64,000 nucleotides of DNA from contig NZ_CP049990.1 of NCBI RefSeq assembly GCF_011388195.1, positions 558,001 through 622,000 on the forward strand. Reading direction: 5' to 3'. The first letter of the stretch is position 1. Every line of letters begins with the position of its first letter. This document shows, in pieces, positions 44,875 through 53,425 of this stretch. The notes beneath the pieces were generated by a model. The model saw only the letters and a list, made by a program, of their open reading frames with translations, made no database searches and was not told the DNA's origin. Position numbers and translations under genes: made by a program. Origin of the DNA: Pusillimonas sp. DMV24BSW_D. GTDB taxonomy: Bacteria; Pseudomonadota; Gammaproteobacteria; Burkholderiales; Burkholderiaceae_B.

Positions 44875-45573
44875 CTATCCTTGGCTTACCACATGGTAAA
44901 GAACAAATAGCGACACAATAAAAGTAGCCACGCTGAATGATGCAGCTATTTTGTTCCAGGGATCATCAAAGCGAACCGGGGCAGGCTCGCCACTTTGAGC
45001 GTGTGCCCTGTTAATGTTGGCTGCCTCTTTTGCGGCAACTGCAACTTGTCCGGTAGCGTTACCTGCCACCGCACCTGGCTGGCTCGATATATGGCCAGCG
45101 GAAACATTCGGCTTTGCATCTGCCTCATTACCTGACAATACCCGAGCGAGATTTTCAGCGAACTGAGCCGTTAACTTTTCGGCTTGTTTCGCGATAATAC
45201 GTTGACCAACGCTACCAAGAGCGCCGGCCAAAGCTGCTTCGCCCTCTACTACAACGTGCGTTTGATCCGCCTTCTCATGCAAAGTAACGGTATTCGTAGC
45301 CCGAAAATTACCCACAGCACCCCGCACCGCTTTACCTATTAGCGTAAATTGAATAAGCGCAGGCGCCTGACGTTCGGTAATACGAACGTTGGTGTCAAAA
45401 CTGGCTGAAATTGGACCTACTTTTTGAGTCATACGAACAGAAAGTTGATCGGGATCCAGCACTTGAATGTTGTCAATGCCCGGCATGCATTGGGCTACCT
45501 CATCGGCTTTCTGAAAGAACGCCCACACTATCGGCAAGCGCTCGGCTACCGTAAATTCCTGTTTGAATTTCAT
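44875..45573 (-). CDS. coxG: CoxG-family SRPBCC protein with C-terminal membrane anchor
   Basis: A 232-residue protein. Residues 1-150 form a CoxG/SRPBCC domain (VAERLPIVWAFFQKADEVAQ, CMPGIDNIQ, AALAGALGSVGQRIIAKQAE). After a linker of about 55 residues rich in Ala and Gly there is a C-terminal hydrophobic segment at about 208-228 (FSVATFIVSLFVLYHVV). CoxG anchors CO dehydrogenase to the membrane in Oligotropha-type systems. By analogy it may recruit this hydroxylase to the membrane and so to a quinone pool. It lies between the FAD and [2Fe-2S] subunit genes. Confidence 0.85.
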   Translation of the reverse strand: MKFKQEFTVAERLPIVWAFFQKADEVAQCMPGIDNIQVLDPDQLSVRMTQKVGPISASFDTNVRITERQAPALIQFTLIGKAVRGAVGNFRATNTVTLHEKADQTHVVVEGEAALAGALGSVGQRIIAKQAEKLTAQFAENLARVLSGNEADAKPNVSAGHISSQPGAVAGNATGQVAVAAKEAANINRAHAQSGEPAPVRFDDPWNKIAASFSVATFIVSLFVLYHVVSQG

Positions 45574-45594
45574 CTAAAACTCTCAATCTTTCAT

Positions 45595-46482
45595 TCAATT
45601 AACCGGACTTTTGGAAAACGCACTTGACGCTTCGCGACGCAAATTGCCTAACGCTTTTCGTACATAAGCCTTCAAAAGGTGTAGCCGGTATTCGCCAGAC
45701 GCACGAATATCATCGGGCGGATCGGCTTGCGTACACGCTAGCTGCGCCGCCTGAGCAATATCCTCATCGGTCATCCGCGAGCCATTCAGAAGACTGGCTG
45801 CGTCGGTTGCCAGCATAGGCGATTCATTAACACCGCCCATACCAATACGTACGTCCTGCCAGTGTCCTTGCTCATCAATTTCACCCGCTACCGCCACAGA
45901 CACAACGGCAAAATCGTTATGTCGGCGGTTCATCTCACAAAACGCATAGAAAGGCGGATGCTTTGGATAGATGACTGAAACCACCATTTCATTCGGTTCC
46001 AGCACAGTAGCGTAGGAACCCTCATAAAATGACGTCAACGGAATTTCCCGTTCGCCTTTAACACTGACAACCTTCACTTTTGCGCCAAGCGTTAACGCGG
46101 CCAGAGGCATTTCACCGGTTGGGTCGCCTTGAACCAGACTACCCCCAACGGTGCCGCGATGGCGAACCTGGCGGTCACCTACATAACGAATCATGTTGGT
46201 CAAAAGCGGCAAACGTTGTGCAATTAACGCCGAATGCTCGATAACGTTGTAACGAACACGCGCACCTAACACCGTTTCATGCCCTTGCGCGTTAACCGCA
46301 TCCAGGCCTTCAATACGATTAATATCAATCAAAGCAGAGGGGCGCCAAAGGCGCATGTTCAGCATTGGAATTAAGCTTTGACCGCCTGCGAGGATTCGAG
46401 CGTTTCCGTCGTACTCATCCAATAGCTGAACTGCTTCTTGCACAGAAGAAGCCCTGTGATAAATAAAATCAGGGGCTTTCAT
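45595..46482 (-). CDS. Molybdenum hydroxylase medium FAD-binding subunit (CoxM-like)
   Basis: A 295-residue FAD subunit. The FAD motif ARILAGGQSLIPMLNMRLWR lies near residues 29-48, followed by TVGGSLVQGDPTGEMPLAAL and the C-terminal CO_deh_flav_C domain (FAVVSVAVAGEIDEQGHW, RIGMGGVNESPM). It accepts electrons from the [2Fe-2S] subunit and passes them to an external acceptor. It starts 5 bp after the kinase-like subunit gene and ends 21 bp before coxG. Confidence 0.93.
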   Translation of the reverse strand: MKAPDFIYHRASSVQEAVQLLDEYDGNARILAGGQSLIPMLNMRLWRPSALIDINRIEGLDAVNAQGHETVLGARVRYNVIEHSALIAQRLPLLTNMIRYVGDRQVRHRGTVGGSLVQGDPTGEMPLAALTLGAKVKVVSVKGEREIPLTSFYEGSYATVLEPNEMVVSVIYPKHPPFYAFCEMNRRHNDFAVVSVAVAGEIDEQGHWQDVRIGMGGVNESPMLATDAASLLNGSRMTDEDIAQAAQLACTQADPPDDIRASGEYRLHLLKAYVRKALGNLRREASSAFSKSPVN

Positions 46483-46487
46483 ACCGC

Positions 46488-47576
46488 TTACTCTCTCCCT
46501 GACTCAATCAGGCTTTGGCCACCGGTCATGCGTTTAAGCACATAATCAACCGGTGACTTCACACGCGTAATCGGCTGGGCAGGCTTGCTGCTCCAAACGG
46601 TTTCAGGGCGTACCTGCAGAACCCGGATTTGCAACCTATCGTCTACTGCCCACTCAATGTCCTGGGGCGCACCCCGGTCTTTCTCGACTTGTTTGGCGAA
46701 CTTTGCCAACTCGATAACGGTTTCGTCGGGCAAACAAATCGCATCCTGACGCTCGGCCTCGATTTCGCAAAAGCCCACTTCCCCGGTTTGCGGGTCAAAC
46801 CGATATTCGTGCGTTTGCGTGTGTGGCTCCCTTTTCAGCAATTGCAACGTCACTTTGTCGACTTTAAACTGCGTTGGCGTAACGTCACCTTTCACAACCC
46901 CCTCTCCTAATCCCCAGCAGGATTCGATAACGATTTTTGAGCGATCGCCGGTAATAGGGTCTAAAGTAAACATGACCCCGGCGGCTCGGGCCTGAACCAT
47001 TTGCTGAATGCCAACACAAATCGCGAAATCAGAAAGCGCAGCAACCTGCTTACCTTCATGGCGGTAAGTCAGTACGGTATCGCTGAACATGCCGGCCCAA
47101 CATTGTCGCGTGTATCGAATAACGTTCTCAACATCGGACACCCACAAGAATGTTTCGTACTGCCCGGCAAAGCTTGCGCCGGCCAGGTCTTCCGACTCGC
47201 CGCTAGACCGCACGGCAACAGGCACGTCAATCACGCCTGTGCGCTCTTCAAGTTTTTCATACGCCTGCGCAATTTGATCATGGAGATCCTGGGGCATCGG
47301 CGCCGTCATGATCTGATCAATTAATTTCGCTGTTTCAACTTTCAGTTGCGCAGGTTCGATTTCGGTTGCAATCTTTCTGACACGACTGATTTCATCCTCC
47401 AGCCCAGCGCCTTTAACAAATTCACGAAACGCCTGAGTCGTAATGCCGAACCCAGGTGGAACGGAATAGCCGGCAGCCATTGAAGTTGCAAGACTGGAAA
47501 ACTTACCGCCCAGCAATGGGTTATCTTTTGCCGCCGGATCGTCCAGCCAAAGAATGTTGGGTTTTACATCAGACAT
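46488..47576 (-). CDS. PEP-synthase-like ATP-grasp subunit, phenylphosphate synthase beta-like
   Basis: A 362-residue protein corresponding to the N-terminal ATP-binding half of PEP synthase or PPDK. Landmarks: LGGKFSSLATSMAAGYSVPP, the catalytic VPVAVRSSGESEDLAGASFA, MFTLDPITGDRSKIVI, and DIEWAVDDRLQIRVLQVRPE. It would bind ATP and transfer a phosphoryl group to the histidine of a partner. The partner histidine domain is in the preceding gene, whose stop overlaps this ATG (TGATG). Length (about 40 kDa) and split architecture match subunit 2 of phenylphosphate synthase of Thauera aromatica as I recall it. The frame begins at a TTG (47579); I use the ATG at 47576. The substrate is inferred, not shown. 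Confidence 0.8.
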   Translation of the reverse strand: MSDVKPNILWLDDPAAKDNPLLGGKFSSLATSMAAGYSVPPGFGITTQAFREFVKGAGLEDEISRVRKIATEIEPAQLKVETAKLIDQIMTAPMPQDLHDQIAQAYEKLEERTGVIDVPVAVRSSGESEDLAGASFAGQYETFLWVSDVENVIRYTRQCWAGMFSDTVLTYRHEGKQVAALSDFAICVGIQQMVQARAAGVMFTLDPITGDRSKIVIESCWGLGEGVVKGDVTPTQFKVDKVTLQLLKREPHTQTHEYRFDPQTGEVGFCEIEAERQDAICLPDETVIELAKFAKQVEKDRGAPQDIEWAVDDRLQIRVLQVRPETVWSSKPAQPITRVKSPVDYVLKRMTGGQSLIESGRE

Positions 47577-49414
47577 CAAACGGCCTCCTCAAGACGCTTT
47601 ACAGTACCGAAGTTGCCATCAACTTCAACAAGATCGCCGGTTTTAAAGGTAGACGAGGCAAAGCCTGTACCCACAACAGCCGGTAAACCATATTCGCGAG
47701 AAATGATAGCGGTATGGGCCATCATGCCCCCCACATCAGAAACCGCCGCGCTAATCATTGGGAATACGGGCGCCCAGCTTGGTGCGGTAATACGACAAAT
47801 TAAAATTTCACCCTTCTGAATTTCGTAAAGCTGCTCGGGATCTGTAATTACGCGCGCACGGCCCGTAACTTTGCCGGGCGATGCAGCTACCCCTTTCAGA
47901 ATATTCGATGAGTCTTGGCCAACGCTGAGCCACTCTTCCACGGTCTCCTGAGTAATACCAAACAACATAATTGTTAGCGGCTCGGTAATAGACTTCGGCG
48001 GAGTACCTAATGCAGGTGGGGGAGCCCATTTGGCCAATGCATCACGCTTAGCCTTACGGCGCTCAACAACCGGCTTCCAATAAACCTCACCCCGCGGTTG
48101 CGTGCCAGTGGCCCAACCAATCAACAGGTCGTATAGCGCATCACTTACTTCATGGCGATGCAGATAGAAAATATCTTCACGATCTGCAAAGAAACCACTG
48201 CTCACAAACAAGTCGCCAAGTTCACGAACCTTTTGCCAAAATATGGAGTGATGCCAATGCTCGACATAGAAATTATGATCTTCAACAAAGGGGAACACCT
48301 TGCGAGCCAAGTTCACCAGACCATCGAACGACTCACGATCCTCTTCTGTGGGTAGAAGTTCACGATACTCGGCAGTTACCCGTGCGCGTTTCTCTAGAAT
48401 TTCATCCAACGGACGGTCTACTTTCTCGCCCCGGCGCACGGCCTCGATGTAACCTCGCAATGCGGTAAATGGCAAACGCATATCCGTCATCCAAACCGGA
48501 TCTGCATGGCAGTAGCCCACACCCGTTGAATACCAGAACCAAGGGTCCTTGGAGTCTTCAAGCGACTGGACCCACTGCTGACCCTCTTTCGTTTTCTTCA
48601 ATAACTCAACGGTTTTATCAGGGCTGGTGTTATCTGTAATAACCTTGTCAACACCCAACTCTACAGCCAGTTTGGCTAAACGACGTAACTCATCATCAGG
48701 ACGGAACAAAACAATGTCGATCCCGCTTACCATGTCTGTTACTGTCTGGTCGGCAATGCCGGGGAAGGCGCTTTGGCAATATTCCCGGAAAGTCAGATAA
48801 GCACCGTAGCCCAGGTTCAACATTTCGAAATGGTAAGAGCCCATTTCAAGCATGTTTTCAATTAAGCGGTTGTATTTACACAGCAAGTCATGGCTTGAGT
48901 AAAGCCCACGGTGTCCGGTAACGTACTCTTCTTTTTCATACTCGGGCAATGGTGTAAATTCAATTGCTTTTAATCGGTCAATGCAGTCTTTTGCCTTTAC
49001 TTTCCAGTTATCGAAAATCTCATCCCAATTTTCATAGTAATGACCGGCGCGACGCGTGAAATACTCTTGACGCTCAGCCACTTTAACTGGGTCATCACAA
49101 ATATTTGGCGCGACATACAGATACCCATTAATGACACGTTGGTCTACACCAATAGCTGGCGGAAAAGCCCATACCCGATTCGTCATTTGGCTTAATGCGA
49201 CCCACCAGTTTTCCGTCATGATGGTGTCGAACGGGTACAGTGGTTCCGGGTTGTGCATACCATCAAAAAACCAGAACTTGCCTTCCTCCAGCTCCTGACG
49301 TTCGGGGCTTACCAAGCAATAATAGGGGTACAGCTCTTCCCAACCTTCCGCCCCTTCAGGCGTTGGAAGTTCAAAGGGGCTTGGAAAAGATTTCTTTTTT
49401 TCTGCAGTACTCAT
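47576..49414 (-). CDS. PEP-utilising enzyme with phospho-histidine domain, phenylphosphate synthase alpha-like
   Basis: A 612-residue protein. Residues 1-490 are an uncharacterised, largely helical domain with many aromatic residues (YPYYCLVSPERQELEEGKFW, ENWWVALSQMTNRVWAFPP). The C-terminal 90 residues are the mobile phospho-histidine domain of PEP-utilising enzymes (LICRITAPSWAPVFPMISA, DVGGMMAHTAIISREYGLP), with His567 as the expected phospho-acceptor. The PEP/pyruvate-binding TIM barrel of PEP synthase is absent, so another compound is phosphorylated. About 70 kDa, with the histidine near residue 569, is how I recall phenylphosphate synthase subunit 1. No third (CBS-domain) subunit is present. 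An AAGGAG site precedes the ATG. Confidence 0.8.
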   Translation of the reverse strand: MSTAEKKKSFPSPFELPTPEGAEGWEELYPYYCLVSPERQELEEGKFWFFDGMHNPEPLYPFDTIMTENWWVALSQMTNRVWAFPPAIGVDQRVINGYLYVAPNICDDPVKVAERQEYFTRRAGHYYENWDEIFDNWKVKAKDCIDRLKAIEFTPLPEYEKEEYVTGHRGLYSSHDLLCKYNRLIENMLEMGSYHFEMLNLGYGAYLTFREYCQSAFPGIADQTVTDMVSGIDIVLFRPDDELRRLAKLAVELGVDKVITDNTSPDKTVELLKKTKEGQQWVQSLEDSKDPWFWYSTGVGYCHADPVWMTDMRLPFTALRGYIEAVRRGEKVDRPLDEILEKRARVTAEYRELLPTEEDRESFDGLVNLARKVFPFVEDHNFYVEHWHHSIFWQKVRELGDLFVSSGFFADREDIFYLHRHEVSDALYDLLIGWATGTQPRGEVYWKPVVERRKAKRDALAKWAPPPALGTPPKSITEPLTIMLFGITQETVEEWLSVGQDSSNILKGVAASPGKVTGRARVITDPEQLYEIQKGEILICRITAPSWAPVFPMISAAVSDVGGMMAHTAIISREYGLPAVVGTGFASSTFKTGDLVEVDGNFGTVKRLEEAV

Positions 49415-49480
49415 TTTTTAGTCACTCCTTTTCAATGCTTTAGCCATGCAGGACGTAAATAACCCCCTGGCTTTCAAAAC

Positions 49481-50503
49481 TTAACGATTTCGGTTGCTGT
49501 CGCGCATTTGGTCAACTGCAATTGCAATAACTAGAACGGCGCCAATAATGATGGTTTGTAGATAACTGTTTACACGAAGCAGGTTCATTCCGTTGGATAG
49601 GGCGGTAATAAAAATTGCACCCATCACCACGTTACGCAGTAACCCGCGCCCGCCCGTTAACGAAACGCCTGCGATCAAGCATGCTGCAATCGAGTTCAGA
49701 ATCAAATCGGTTCCACCCAGGGTCGCCTCGCCACTTTCAGTGCGCGCAGTTAGCAACACCCCTCCAATGCCCACAATTGTGCCGGCAACAACATACGCAA
49801 ATACCTGATTAAGCGAGGTTCTAACACCAGACAACCGCGCCGCCCTGAAATTGCTGCCTATGGCGTAAAAATAACGGCCAAATCGCGTCCAACTTAGAAG
49901 GATGTACGTTAGAACAACAATAATTGCCGCATAAAGAATCGGTACGGGTATGCCATAAACCGAGTCGTAAGCCAGCACATTGCCGAACTGTTCCGGCAAG
50001 CCAGAAATGCTGTACCCACCAGAGATATACAGCGCCAGCCCAGATGCAATAGACAAACTGCCCAATGTCATCACAAACGGTGTTACCCGAAACAGGGCAA
50101 CCCCCAGGCCGTTGAACAACCCAACGCCGGCGCCGGTTAGCACACCCGACACAATGGCAACTGTTACGGCCCAGCTGACGGCCTCCGGGTCGATGCCCAG
50201 CATATATTTCATTACGGTTGCGGTTACCACACTGACTAATGCGACGTTACTGCCAACCGACAAGTCGATTCCGCCTGTAATCAGTATCAAAAACTGGGCA
50301 ACGCAAACAATAATTAAGTATGTAGATTGCCGCGTTAGGTTAAACAAATTGGCCTCGGATACGAACCGCGGCTCCAGCAAGCCGAACAAAACGATTAGCG
50401 CCAGCAGCAGTAGTGGCATCATGCCTATTGATGCAGCAATACTGCGCCAGCTCACACCCTGCGAAGCCGGAGCGACCTGTGTTTGTGTTGAAACCCCACT
50501 CAT
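49481..50503 (-). CDS. Ribose-type ABC transporter permease
   Basis: A 340-residue polytopic permease of the RbsC/XylH branch with about eight to ten transmembrane helices. Family stretches are ITGGIDLSVGSNVALVSVVT and YAIGSNFRAARLSGV (the EAA-like loop contacting the ATPase), with AARLSG and GGRGLLRNVVMGAIFIT later. It imports the ligand bound by the downstream-type binding protein at 52100-53185. Genes run binding protein, ATPase, permease in the direction of transcription; the permease ATG follows the ATPase stop by 4 nt. Confidence 0.92.
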   Translation of the reverse strand: MSGVSTQTQVAPASQGVSWRSIAASIGMMPLLLLALIVLFGLLEPRFVSEANLFNLTRQSTYLIIVCVAQFLILITGGIDLSVGSNVALVSVVTATVMKYMLGIDPEAVSWAVTVAIVSGVLTGAGVGLFNGLGVALFRVTPFVMTLGSLSIASGLALYISGGYSISGLPEQFGNVLAYDSVYGIPVPILYAAIIVVLTYILLSWTRFGRYFYAIGSNFRAARLSGVRTSLNQVFAYVVAGTIVGIGGVLLTARTESGEATLGGTDLILNSIAACLIAGVSLTGGRGLLRNVVMGAIFITALSNGMNLLRVNSYLQTIIIGAVLVIAIAVDQMRDSNRNR

Positions 50504-50507
50504 TCCC

Positions 50508-52091
50508 TCATTCCTTCACAAAAAATCCGGATAACGCGTTCTCTTCAGTCCGCTTGTCTCCGGTTAACTCATCCACAATTAACCCTTCCCGCACTACATA
50601 AACGCGGTTCGAGAGGCTTAATACTTCAGGCAGATCCGAGCTAATCAATAGAACAGCCATACCCGCGCTTACCAACTGCTCCAGCACTGCGTAAATTTCG
50701 GCTTTCGCGTTAACGTCGATTCCAACTGTAGGCTCATCCAAAATGAGTAACTGCGGTTCGCGCGCCAAAAACCGCCCCAAGAGGGCTTTTTGCATGTTCC
50801 CGCCAGAAAAACCTTGGGCGGTACGTTCGATATCCAAGGGCGCAAGAGACATGCGCTTGGCCATGTCGAACGACTCACGCTTTTCTGCTTTGCGCGATAA
50901 CATCCCGCTTCTTAGAAGCGTTGGCGACTTTAACGATGCCAATGAAATATTCTCGCGAACACTACGGCATAGCAGCATGCCTTCATGTATTCGATCGTTG
51001 GTAACGTAGGCGACGCCCGACTGAATGAAATCTCGGGGTGTAGCATGACTTAAGTCGATATCTCCTAGCTGAATGGCGCCACCTGCACGAGGCTCTACCC
51101 CAAAACAAGCCCGGCCTATCTCAGACTTGCCGCAACCAACCAAACCAGCTAGGCCAACAATTTCGCCTCGCCGCACGGTAAGCGAGGCATCACGCACTTT
51201 TCCATTCACCGTTGAAAGTGAGGACACCGTTAACAGCGTTTCTGTCGGGCTGAACTGGATCTCGGGGTAAAACCCGCCGAAGCTACGGCCTGTCATGAGT
51301 TCGACAAGCTGCTTGCGGTCTGTTTCAGAAGCGCCCACGGTCGCAATATGTCGGCCGTCGCGCATTACCGTTACGCGGTCGCCAATTTGCTGAATTTCGC
51401 TAATTCGGTGCGAAATGTAGATCACCCCCACACCCGAGCGCTTCAAACCTCGAATGAGTTCAAACAGTTGCGTGGTCTCCGCCTCCGTCAAAGAGGCAGT
51501 GGGTTCATCAAGAATAAGAATGCGGGGTTCGGTTAGTGCCGCCTTGGCAATTTCTACCATTTGGCACTCGGCACGCGACAAACTGCCCACTAACGCATCA
51601 GGGCTGATATGAAAACCAAGTCGTTGAAAATGCTGCAATGCTGTTGTGCGCATTGCTTTCTTATGCAATAACCCTGACCAACCCCTTTTTTCGTTCGCAA
51701 GGAATAGATTTTCTTCAACGGTCATGTCGGGAGCAAGACTAAACTCCTGATACACAACAGAGACCCCCGCATGACGCGCATCCTGAACAGAACGGAAAGT
51801 AACGGGTTTGCCATCGATAAATATCTGACCTGACGATGGCGGCAAGGCGCCACAAATAATATTAATAAGTGTCGACTTGCCGGCGCCGTTTTCACCGAAC
51901 AGTACATGGACCTCACCGGCACGAACATCCAAGTCCATGTCGGTGAGAGCCTGTACACCAGGGAACTGCCGGCTAACTTTACGAACGCTAAGCAACGCGT
52001 CCGCATTAACCCCGGCAGCCTCAGGTTCAGACCAGGTGGTTTCATTTGGCATTAGATTTCTTCTTGCACCCAAGGCCTGCACACTCATCAT
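50508..52091 (-). CDS. Ribose-type ABC transporter ATPase (two ATP-binding domains)
   Basis: A 527-residue tandem ATPase of the RbsA/MglA type. Domain 1: Walker A in FGENGAGKSTLINII, a signature-like SLSRAECQMVEIAKA, Walker B ILILDEPTASLTEAE. Domain 2: degenerate P-loop LAGLVGCGKSEIGRACF, signature GFSGGNMQKALLGRFLA, Walker B LLILDEPTVGIDV. Degeneration of the second P-loop is normal in this family. It lies directly between the binding protein and the permease genes. Two adjacent ATGs (52091, 52088) and one at 52052 are possible starts; AAGGTGG precedes the first. Confidence 0.93.
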   Translation of the reverse strand: MMSVQALGARRNLMPNETTWSEPEAAGVNADALLSVRKVSRQFPGVQALTDMDLDVRAGEVHVLFGENGAGKSTLINIICGALPPSSGQIFIDGKPVTFRSVQDARHAGVSVVYQEFSLAPDMTVEENLFLANEKRGWSGLLHKKAMRTTALQHFQRLGFHISPDALVGSLSRAECQMVEIAKAALTEPRILILDEPTASLTEAETTQLFELIRGLKRSGVGVIYISHRISEIQQIGDRVTVMRDGRHIATVGASETDRKQLVELMTGRSFGGFYPEIQFSPTETLLTVSSLSTVNGKVRDASLTVRRGEIVGLAGLVGCGKSEIGRACFGVEPRAGGAIQLGDIDLSHATPRDFIQSGVAYVTNDRIHEGMLLCRSVRENISLASLKSPTLLRSGMLSRKAEKRESFDMAKRMSLAPLDIERTAQGFSGGNMQKALLGRFLAREPQLLILDEPTVGIDVNAKAEIYAVLEQLVSAGMAVLLISSDLPEVLSLSNRVYVVREGLIVDELTGDKRTEENALSGFFVKE

Positions 52092-52099
52092 TAACCACC

Positions 52100-53185
52100 T
52101 TACTTAACTTCGAAGTAGGGTTCCCAGCCTTCTGGGGCCAACGACAATGCCCGATTATGGGTTTTCACCGACTCTTGGTCGATAATGCCAAAACCGGTAT
52201 CTACATCTTGCGCCACTGGCTTTTCTTCCAGAAGCCTGACGAGCTGGTCGATTGCCACACGCGCCTGGGCGGCGGTGTAGTCAGTGGCAGTTGCCTCAAC
52301 TGAACCGTCACGCAAACCCGCCTCCACAACCGGTGTTGTATAAGATGACAACAAACCAATCTCTGTCTTGCCCTTTTCTTTCAACACCTGAATGCCCGCC
52401 TCGATCGCAGGCGCAATACCGCCGATGTAATCTACATCCGGATATGCAAGCAATGCATCTTCAATCAAAGGAATTTGTGCCGCTTTACTTGGCTCGCCCC
52501 AAATCACTTTCACCACTTCAATGTTGTCGACATCTTTTAAGGTCGCGACAAACCCATCGGCAGAATCCTTCGACCAGCGAGGCGCCTCGGGGCCACCCAA
52601 CCAAACAACCTTCACTGAGTCACTACCTTTAGGGTGTTTTTTCATTAGGTACTCACCCACCATGCGCCCAGCATCAAACCAATTTCCCTGGGCACGCGCC
52701 GCCACGCGATCAGAGGTGACATCCCCACCCGTAATAGCCGTTGGTACGCCCTGATCGGCCGCACGCGCAATAGCGCGGTTCAAGCCAGTTGCAGAAATCG
52801 CCACCATTGCAATGCCGTCAGCACCTCGGCTAACACAGTCCTCAAGCTGCGAGATCTGGGTTGGCAACTCGGTATAACCGCCAGCGGCAAACACATTCAG
52901 CGCAATCCCTTTAGCTTTTGCCTCGGTTACTGCGCCATATGTCATCGCCATGTAATAAGGATCTTTCGTATGGGGAAACAACACACAGATATTCCATTTT
53001 TCCGACACATCGGATTTCGGTAGCGGTTTATAAACCGCGTCTTTCCATTCCCCTTTTTCAGAAAACGGGGGCGTACGTTCTTTTACGTTCAACTCCCAGT
53101 TATCGGTTGCGTCTGCCGCAGAAACAGCGCCTACCGCCGTCATCAGCAGGCCCCCAAGCAGTAGTGATAAAGCGTTCTTTTTCAT
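52100..53185 (-). CDS. Periplasmic binding protein, TorT-like / ribose-type
   Basis: A 361-residue periplasmic binding protein of the Peripla_BP_4 type. Signal peptide 1-23 (LLLGGLLMTAVGAVSAADA). The mature start WNICVLFPHTKDPYYMAMTY resembles TorT, the TMAO sensor, more than sugar-binding proteins. The sequence then runs as a type 1 fold (ISQLEDCVSRGADGIAMVAI, VWLGGPEAPRWSKDSADGFV). It is the first gene of the catabolic operon; the ligand is therefore probably the compound that the kinase-like and molybdenum enzymes process. Candidate -35/-10 and a TetR-type operator lie upstream at 53239-53250. Confidence 0.9.
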   Translation of the reverse strand: MKKNALSLLLGGLLMTAVGAVSAADATDNWELNVKERTPPFSEKGEWKDAVYKPLPKSDVSEKWNICVLFPHTKDPYYMAMTYGAVTEAKAKGIALNVFAAGGYTELPTQISQLEDCVSRGADGIAMVAISATGLNRAIARAADQGVPTAITGGDVTSDRVAARAQGNWFDAGRMVGEYLMKKHPKGSDSVKVVWLGGPEAPRWSKDSADGFVATLKDVDNIEVVKVIWGEPSKAAQIPLIEDALLAYPDVDYIGGIAPAIEAGIQVLKEKGKTEIGLLSSYTTPVVEAGLRDGSVEATATDYTAAQARVAIDQLVRLLEEKPVAQDVDTGFGIIDQESVKTHNRALSLAPEGWEPYFEVK

Positions 53186-53238
53186 CGAGCGTCACCCTTC
53201 CTTAAATAGAGCAAATTAGTAGGCCAAAACAATAAACC

Positions 53239-53250
53239 GGTCGAACGACC
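53239..53250. promoter_or_regulatory. Candidate TetR-family operator before the catabolic operon
   Basis: GGTCG (53239-53243), AA, CGACC (53246-53250) form a compact inverted repeat, extended by partial AT symmetry outside the arms. It lies 54-65 bp before the binding-protein ATG and between that gene and the TetR gene stop at 53426. On the minus strand the TTCGAC within it could be a -35 with TACTAA 18 nt further. Only the sequence pattern supports this. Confidence 0.45.
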
Positions 53251-53425
53251 AATTTAAGGCCAAAAAAAAACAGAACTGCCTACAACTTTTTGTTACTCAA
53301 CTACTCTGTCTTCTTTCAATCGTGCCTTTCCACCATTGTCAGACGACTTCAGGAAACCTACTTTGACACGCCGCTCAGTAATTTGCGATTCGTGTTTTCC
53401 CTAGGAATCGGGATAACCCCATGCT

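Noticed and set aside
41943-46482. Aerobic CO dehydrogenase
   Set aside because: The large subunit loop reads GAYRGYGQPE instead of the form I AYRCSFR, and the operon carries an importer and kinase-like enzyme that do not fit CO oxidation.
46488-49414. Rifampin phosphotransferase or true PEP synthase
   Set aside because: Both are single chains of about 800-870 residues; here the functions are split over two genes in reverse order and the PEP barrel is missing.
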